Shown here in pieces: positions 22,161-27,000 of a DNA stretch of 27,000 nucleotides (the first letter of the stretch is position 1; every line of letters begins with the position of its first letter). Made by a program: the position numbers and the translations under genes. The notes beneath the pieces were generated by a model, which had not been told where the DNA came from, did not search any database, and was given only the letters and a program-made list of their open reading frames with translations. Source of the DNA: Candidatus Izemoplasmatales bacterium (lineage in GTDB: Bacteria; Bacillota_I; Bacilli_A; Izemoplasmatales; Hujiaoplasmataceae); the NCBI GenBank assembly GCA_041649275.1, contig JBAZNL010000021.1:1-27000 (forward strand). The letters run 5' to 3'.

Positions 22161-24839
22161 ATGGAACGATATCTCGGCACCATCGATTCGACGCTTTCGG
22201 AACTCGGCACCGACGCCAGGCACGGTCTGACGTCGTCGGAAGCCGCTTCGCGGATCCTGCGCGACGGCAAAAACACCTTGCGCGAAAAACGGCGGAAGAG
22301 CCTCTTCGGCATGTTCCTCGACCAGTTCAAGGACTTCCTCGTCGTCATCCTGCTCGTCGCCGCCGCCATCTCGATCGTCACCGCGGCCATCGAAGGCGAA
22401 GGTCTCGTCGACGGACTCGTCATCCTCGCGATCGTCGTGTTGAACGCGGTGCTCGGCGTCTCCCAGGAACAGAAGGCGAGCAACGCCCTCGCCGCGCTCA
22501 GGCGGATGAGTTCTCCCCATGCGAAGGTCCTGCGCGACGGACGGGTCGTCGAAGTCGATTCGGCCGACCTCGCGGTCGGCGACGTCGTCTTCCTCGAGAC
22601 CGGCGACTCGGTGAGCGCCGACCTGCGGCTGATCGCATCCTCCAACCTCAAGATCGACGAATCCGCCCTGACCGGCGAATCGGTTCCCGTCGAGAAGGAC
22701 GCGAAGATCGTCTACGACGCCGAACGGCCGCTCGCCGAGCGCGCCAACAGCGCGTTCATGTCCACGCTCGTGTCCTACGGCAAGGGAACGGGCGTCGTCG
22801 TCGCCGTCGGGATGCAGACCGAGATCGGCCGGATCGCGGCGATGCTCGACGCCGTCGAGGAAGGCAAGACGCCGCTGCAGAAGACGATCGACGAGTTCGC
22901 CAAGGTGCTCGGCACGATCTGCGTCGTCGTCTCCGTGCTCGTATTCGCGCTCGGTCTCGTCCAGGGACGCGATGTCTTCGAGATCTTCCTGACTGCGATC
23001 GCGCTCGCCGTCGCCGCGATTCCCGAGGGACTCACGGCCGTGATCACGGTCGTACTCGCGCTCGGCATGCAGCGGATGGTCAAGCGCAATGCGATCATCA
23101 AGTCGCTGTCGACCGTCGAGACCCTCGGCCAGGCGACCGTGATCTGTTCCGACAAGACCGGCACGCTGACCCAGAACAAGATGACCGTGCAGTGTGTCTA
23201 CGACCTCGCGCGCGAATACCGCGTCACCGGCGGCGGTTATTCGTTTTCCGGTACCATCGGGACGGACGGCGCGCCGATCGCGCCGCGCGGGAACCTCGGA
23301 ATGCTTCTGAAGACCTGCATGCTCTGCAACGACGCGCGGATCGAGGAGGAGGGAAAGATCCTCGGCGATCCGACCGAAGGCGCGCTCCTCGTGCTCGCCG
23401 CCAAGGCCGGACTCGACGTCCGAAACGCCGAAGCGGACTATCCCCGTCTCGACGAGATCCCGTTCGACTCCGTCCGCAAGATGATGACGACGGTCCATCG
23501 GATCGACGGCACCGTCTACGCGCTGACGAAGGGCGCCTGCGACAAGCTCCTCGGGCGATGCGACTTCATCATGGACGAGGGCGTCGTCCGACCGATCACC
23601 CACGACGACGTCGACCGCGTCCTGAAGCAGAACGACGCCTGGTCGGAACAGGCCTACCGCGTCCTCGGATACGCCTGCCGCGAACTGCCGTCCGCCGCGG
23701 CGGAAAACGCCGAACGCGAACTGGTCTTCCTCGGACTGACGGCGATGATCGATCCGCCGCGTGAGGAAGCGCGGGACGCGATCGCCGTCTGCCACAAGGC
23801 CGGCATCCGCGTGATGATGATCACCGGCGACCACCTGACGACCGCGAAGGCGATCGCCCGCGACCTCGGCATCCTCAAGCCCGGCCACCTCGCCCTCTCG
23901 GGGGAGACGACCGCCAGGATGTCCGACGAGGAATACGAGGAAGCGATCCTGCATTGCGACGTCTTCGCCCGCAGCACCCCGGAGGACAAGATCCGCATCG
24001 TCGGCATCCTCCAGAAGCACGGCGAGATCGTCGCGATGACCGGCGACGGCGTGAACGACTCGCCGGCGCTGAAGCAGGCCGACATCGGCGTCGCGATGGG
24101 CATCACCGGCACCGAGGTCTCGAAGGAAGCGTCCAACATGATCCTCACCGACGACAACTTCGCCTCGATCGTATCGGCGGTCGAAGAAGGCCGGGTCATC
24201 TATTCGAACATCCGCAAGTTCACGATCTACCTCGTCTCCTGCAACATCGGGGAAATCCTGATCATCACCCTCGCGATGATCTTCGGCCTCCTCTTCGACA
24301 ACCAGATCCCGCTCTTGGCGATCCACCTCCTGTGGATCAACCTCGTGACCGATTCGTTCCCGGCGTTCGCCCTCGGCATGGAGAAGAAGGAAGCGGGCGT
24401 CATGGACGAGAAGCCGCGCGACGCCAAGGAGAAGCTGCTCGACGGACCGACGCTCGGAAAGATCCTGATCCAGGGAACCGCGCTCGCGCTCGCCGCCCTC
24501 CTCAGCTTCTGGATCGGATTCCAGATCGACGGCGGGGCGCTCGCCCAGGCCCGCACGATGATCTTCGTCACCGTCGTCGTCGGCGAACTGATCCGCACCT
24601 ATTCGGCGCGCTCGGAAACGCGCTTCCTCGTCCGCATGAATCCGTTCTCGAACCGCACCCTGAACATCACCGTGGCGGCCTCGCTTCTGCTCGTGGCGGC
24701 GCTCGTCTACGTTCCGCCGGTCGCGGCGCTGTTCCGCCTCGAGGCGCTCTCGGCGGCGGAACTCGGGATCGCGGCCGTCCTCGGATTCATCCCGCTCCTG
24801 GCGGGCGAACTGACGAAATTGTTCCATCCGTCCCGCTAA
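22161..24839 (+). CDS. P2-type cation-transporting ATPase (Ca2+/Mn2+), 892 aa
   Basis: A full-length P-type ATPase. It has an N-terminal cation-ATPase domain, the actuator motif TGES (171-174), IPEGL (287-291) in membrane helix 4 as in calcium-type pumps, and phosphorylation motif DKTGTLT with D331. The N domain includes KGACDKLL, and the hinge has MITGDH and TGDGVND (627-633). Six C-terminal helices follow. I chose ATG 22161 because GGGAGG (22150-22155) lies 5 nt upstream. An earlier in-frame ATG at 22107 lies inside the terminator hairpin. Control by a Mn2+-responsive riboswitch points to Mn2+ (or Ca2+/Mn2+) efflux across the cytoplasmic membrane. Confidence 0.95.
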   Translation: MERYLGTIDSTLSELGTDARHGLTSSEAASRILRDGKNTLREKRRKSLFGMFLDQFKDFLVVILLVAAAISIVTAAIEGEGLVDGLVILAIVVLNAVLGVSQEQKASNALAALRRMSSPHAKVLRDGRVVEVDSADLAVGDVVFLETGDSVSADLRLIASSNLKIDESALTGESVPVEKDAKIVYDAERPLAERANSAFMSTLVSYGKGTGVVVAVGMQTEIGRIAAMLDAVEEGKTPLQKTIDEFAKVLGTICVVVSVLVFALGLVQGRDVFEIFLTAIALAVAAIPEGLTAVITVVLALGMQRMVKRNAIIKSLSTVETLGQATVICSDKTGTLTQNKMTVQCVYDLAREYRVTGGGYSFSGTIGTDGAPIAPRGNLGMLLKTCMLCNDARIEEEGKILGDPTEGALLVLAAKAGLDVRNAEADYPRLDEIPFDSVRKMMTTVHRIDGTVYALTKGACDKLLGRCDFIMDEGVVRPITHDDVDRVLKQNDAWSEQAYRVLGYACRELPSAAAENAERELVFLGLTAMIDPPREEARDAIAVCHKAGIRVMMITGDHLTTAKAIARDLGILKPGHLALSGETTARMSDEEYEEAILHCDVFARSTPEDKIRIVGILQKHGEIVAMTGDGVNDSPALKQADIGVAMGITGTEVSKEASNMILTDDNFASIVSAVEEGRVIYSNIRKFTIYLVSCNIGEILIITLAMIFGLLFDNQIPLLAIHLLWINLVTDSFPAFALGMEKKEAGVMDEKPRDAKEKLLDGPTLGKILIQGTALALAALLSFWIGFQIDGGALAQARTMIFVTVVVGELIRTYSARSETRFLVRMNPFSNRTLNITVAASLLLVAALVYVPPVAALFRLEALSAAELGIAAVLGFIPLLAGELTKLFHPSR

Positions 24840-24875
24840 GACCGCGTGCGGAATCCGCAAATTCGGTCCGGCGTC

Positions 24876-24904
24876 TTGTAAATCGCGTCCGTATGCGTTA
24901 AAAT
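24876..24904 (+). promoter_or_regulatory. Promoter of the 181-aa membrane protein gene
   Basis: TTGTAA (24876-24881), a 17-base spacer and TAAAAT (24899-24904). Confidence 0.65.
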
Positions 24905-24937
24905 GGAAACAAGTCGGTTCGTGAGGAGGTGTCACCC

Positions 24938-25483
24938 GTGAGAAACAACATCGCCCGCAACGTCGTGTTGCAGAAGGGCGAGACCGTCCAGAAGGATTTC
25001 AAGAACCTCAAGGCGATCGGCACCTACTGCGCGATGATGCTCACGACGAAGCGCCTGATCGTCTACACCTTCGGACCCGACGTCGAGCGCGGACGCAGGA
25101 TCCGCCGCCGCAAGATGGACGAGATCGACCTGCGCTCGATCCACCGCTTCGAATACTATCTCGACTATCACCGCGTGAGCGCCTTCGTCCGCATCTTCGG
25201 CCTGATCTTCTTCCTCGCCGGTGCGGCCGCGGGCTACATGAACTACACCCATGCCCTCGAGTCCTACGTTCCGCTCCTGGGGAGCATCCCCAACTGGTAT
25301 TACGGCTTCGGCGCCGCCGTCCTCCTGGTCGTCGTCGGCCTCTCGATGATGTTCGGGAACAAGAAGTACCTGATGCTGAAGATCAAGTTCGGCCTCGACG
25401 ACAAGCTCTCGCTCCGCTTCACCCCCGACAAGCCGAACGAGGACGCCCTCCGCTTCATCGCCGGCAAGATTCACGTCGACTGA
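24938..25483 (+). CDS. Membrane protein with PH-like domain, 181 aa
   Basis: The N-terminal segment has a bacterial PH-like pattern (VLQKGETVQKDF, then MLTTKRLIVYTFG and IDLRSIHRFEYYLDY). Two membrane helices (about 83-105 and 121-143) follow, then a second strand-rich part (YLMLKIKFG, KLSLRFTP) that continues the PH fold. I chose GTG 24938 because GAGGAGG (24923-24929) lies 8 nt upstream. The in-frame GTG at 24929 overlaps that site. It has its own promoter and terminator. Function unknown. Confidence 0.72.
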   Translation: MRNNIARNVVLQKGETVQKDFKNLKAIGTYCAMMLTTKRLIVYTFGPDVERGRRIRRRKMDEIDLRSIHRFEYYLDYHRVSAFVRIFGLIFFLAGAAAGYMNYTHALESYVPLLGSIPNWYYGFGAAVLLVVVGLSMMFGNKKYLMLKIKFGLDDKLSLRFTPDKPNEDALRFIAGKIHVD

Positions 25484-25494
25484 ACCGCCATCCG

Positions 25495-25524
25495 ACTCCG
25501 CGAACCCCGTTCGCGGAGTTTTTC
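25495..25524 (+). terminator. Terminator of the 181-aa gene
   Basis: A perfect 11-bp stem (25495-25505 with 25509-25519), a CCC loop and a T run. Confidence 0.9.
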
Positions 25525-25582
25525 TTTCGCCCGGACGCCGTTTCCGGGGTGCCGAAATGGTATGGAAGCGCATTCCCATTCA

Positions 25583-25591
25583 TGATATAAT
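25583..25591 (+). promoter_or_regulatory. Extended -10 promoter of the MFS transporter gene
   Basis: TGA-TATAAT (TATAAT 25586-25591). The leader then carries a 7-bp hairpin, GCCGGAG (25603-25609) with CTCCGGC (25615-25621), before the GGGAG ribosome site at 25633-25637. Confidence 0.7.
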
Positions 25592-25644
25592 AGGAGTAAC
25601 ACGCCGGAGACCGGCTCCGGCAAAATGAATCCGGGAGACTTGAT

Positions 25645-27000
25645 ATGAAGCTCAACTACAAGAAAGTGTTCTTCGTCGGCGTCGCCTTCTTCCTCATCTC
25701 GATGTTCTGGCAGACCTACGACTCCGTCATCACCAAGATCCTGATCGACAAGTACGGCCTCTCGCAGACGTGGTCCGGCGTGATCATGGCGCTCGACAAC
25801 GTGCTCGCCATCTTCCTGCTCCCGCTCTTCGGCGGACTCTCCGACAAGACCAAGTCGAAATACGGAAGACGCACCCCGTACATCGTCGTCGGTACGGTCA
25901 TCGCCGCCTTCGCGTTCGTCGCGCTGTCCTTCGCCGACAGCTATCAGACCGCCCGGATCGAAGCCACCGACATCGTCGCCGACTACGACGGCTATCTGGC
26001 GGAAAAGGACATCATGCTCCAATCGATCGTCAAGGACGGCAAGCCGACCGCGCTCGTGACGCGTGAACAGGCCGAAGCCGACTACGACGCCGGCAAGATC
26101 ACGGAAGCAGAATACGACCAGGCGGTCGCCGACTATCTCGCATGGCAGGCCGCATGGCCGCTCGCGATGGTCCAGTGGAACCTGATGAACGACGACATCC
26201 TCCTGGCGGGGAAGGATGCCGCGCTTGCGGCCGGCGAGATCACCCAGGGCGCCTACGACCGCTGGTACGAAAACACCTATGAAGTCATGGAGGAGATCAG
26301 CTGGCGCGCGCTGACGACCGGTTATCTCACCCAGGCGGAGTATTCCTATTGGGCCGACGAGATCTACGACGGCGTCTATGACGGCAACCTTTCCGAGGCG
26401 GCCTGGGAAATGACGGCGGCGAATCCCTTCAACTTCGTCGTCTTCGTCGCCCTTCTGCTCGTCGCGCTTGTCGCCATGGCGACGTTCCGCAGTCCGGCCG
26501 TCGCCCTCATGCCCGACGTCACGGTCAAGCCGCTGCGCTCGAAGGCGAACGCCATCATCAACCTGATGGGCACCTTCGGCGGCATCCTCTCGATCGCCCT
26601 GCTCGGCATCTTCGGTCTTTCCAACCGTTCTTACGTCGACTACACGCCGGCATTCGTCATCGTCGGCGTCCTGATGCTCGTCTTCCTCGCGATCTTCCTC
26701 TGGAAGGTCAAGGAACCGGCGCTCGTCGCCGAAAAGGAAGCCGACGACGTCAAGTACGGCCTCACGGAAGCGGACGAGGTCAAGGAATCGGGCGAATCGA
26801 TGCAGGAACTCTCCCGCGAGAAGCGCAATTCCCTGTATCTGATCCTCGGATCCGTGTTCCTCTGGTTCATCGGCTATAACGCCGTCACCACGAAACTGTC
26901 CGACTATGCCCCGAAGGTCCTCGGCATGGGCTATTCGCTCCCGCTTTTGATCGCCCAGGGCGCCGCCCTCGTCGCCTTCGTCCCGATCGGCTTCCTCGCC
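25645..27000 (+). CDS. MFS transporter, partial at window end (at least 452 aa), with large loop insertion
   Basis: The frame is open from ATG 25645 to the window edge, with GGGAG 7 nt upstream. The first three helices (about 6-28, 38-60, 75-97) carry the cytoplasmic loop GGLSDKTKSKYGRRTPYI, typical of GPH/SLC45-like sugar or cation symporters. Helix 4 starts near residue 262 and ends with RSPAVALMPDV, a motif of that group. Between helices 3 and 4, where a short extracytoplasmic loop is expected, lies a hydrophilic insert of about 160 residues (about 100-260). It has four SHOCT-like motifs (DAGKITEAEYD, AAGEITQGAYD, TTGYLTQAEYS, YDGNLSEAAWE). Substrate unknown. The C-terminal half continues beyond the window. 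Confidence 0.88.
   Translation, partial: MKLNYKKVFFVGVAFFLISMFWQTYDSVITKILIDKYGLSQTWSGVIMALDNVLAIFLLPLFGGLSDKTKSKYGRRTPYIVVGTVIAAFAFVALSFADSYQTARIEATDIVADYDGYLAEKDIMLQSIVKDGKPTALVTREQAEADYDAGKITEAEYDQAVADYLAWQAAWPLAMVQWNLMNDDILLAGKDAALAAGEITQGAYDRWYENTYEVMEEISWRALTTGYLTQAEYSYWADEIYDGVYDGNLSEAAWEMTAANPFNFVVFVALLLVALVAMATFRSPAVALMPDVTVKPLRSKANAIINLMGTFGGILSIALLGIFGLSNRSYVDYTPAFVIVGVLMLVFLAIFLWKVKEPALVAEKEADDVKYGLTEADEVKESGESMQELSREKRNSLYLILGSVFLWFIGYNAVTTKLSDYAPKVLGMGYSLPLLIAQGAALVAFVPIGFLA

Noticed and set aside
22143..24935. 930-codon minus-strand open frame opposite the cation ATPase
   Set aside because: Same reasoning: it is a mirror of a conserved P-type ATPase with low-complexity charged composition.

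Overview
The window reads as part of the chromosome of a free-living anaerobic bacterium of the Bacillota or a Mycoplasmatota-like sister lineage. Reasons: consensus TATAAT promoters, strong GGAGG-type ribosome sites, an electron-bifurcating [FeFe]-hydrogenase operon of clostridial layout, lipoprotein-type ABC components and a yybP-ykoY (Mn2+) riboswitch. TGA is used as a stop codon and TGG as Trp, so the code is standard. Most of the window is GC-rich with tightly packed, often ATGA-overlapping genes. Exact taxonomy cannot be read from this sequence alone.

Region 1 (1-4097) starts with the 3' part of a probable tRNA-Asp and a complete tRNA-Phe(GAA). Downstream is a conspicuously AT-rich island. 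It is divided into three cassettes by three degenerate copies of the tRNA-Phe 3' half, at 2179, 2651 and 4014. All three copies share the same non-tRNA bases (GAAAC) just before the repeat. Cargo: a membrane protein of unknown function preceded by a 19-codon overlapping ORF, a decayed gene with three in-frame stops, two small proteins that look like orphan immunity proteins (Imm50-like and WapI-like), and a two-gene toxin-antitoxin-like pair ending in a nucleotidyltransferase. No integrase is present. The pattern is best explained by serial integration of small elements at tRNA-Phe and is the most interesting structure in the window.

Region 2 (4133-9377): a small membrane protein; a TetR regulator with a palindromic operator next to its own consensus promoter, followed by a ferric-reductase-like membrane protein and a cupin in one operon; a convergent small membrane protein; a relatively AT-rich NERD-domain membrane protein; and a secreted, membrane-anchored protein with about four Ig-like repeats.

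Region 3 (9431-16326): a nine-gene hydrogenase operon in the order hydC (NuoE-like), DRTGG, HATPase, DRTGG, PHP, HATPase, [2Fe-2S] protein, hydB (NuoF-like), hydA, closed by a terminator. The HydABC core would couple NADH and reduced ferredoxin to H2. The five embedded genes form a putative sensing or regulatory module.

Region 4 (16353-19560): a probable envelope or metal-response cluster with a SHOCT membrane protein, a Gly/Tyr-rich exported protein, an orphan HMA-like metal-binding protein, and an OmpR-type response regulator with its histidine kinase.

Region 5 (19566-27000): a Crp/Fnr-type regulator divergent from a SsuA/TauA-like lipoprotein and permease, with a perfect 14-bp palindrome between them; a P2-type cation ATPase behind a Mn2+ riboswitch; a small PH-like membrane protein; and an MFS transporter, cut by the window edge, with an unusual insertion of about 160 residues containing SHOCT-like motifs.
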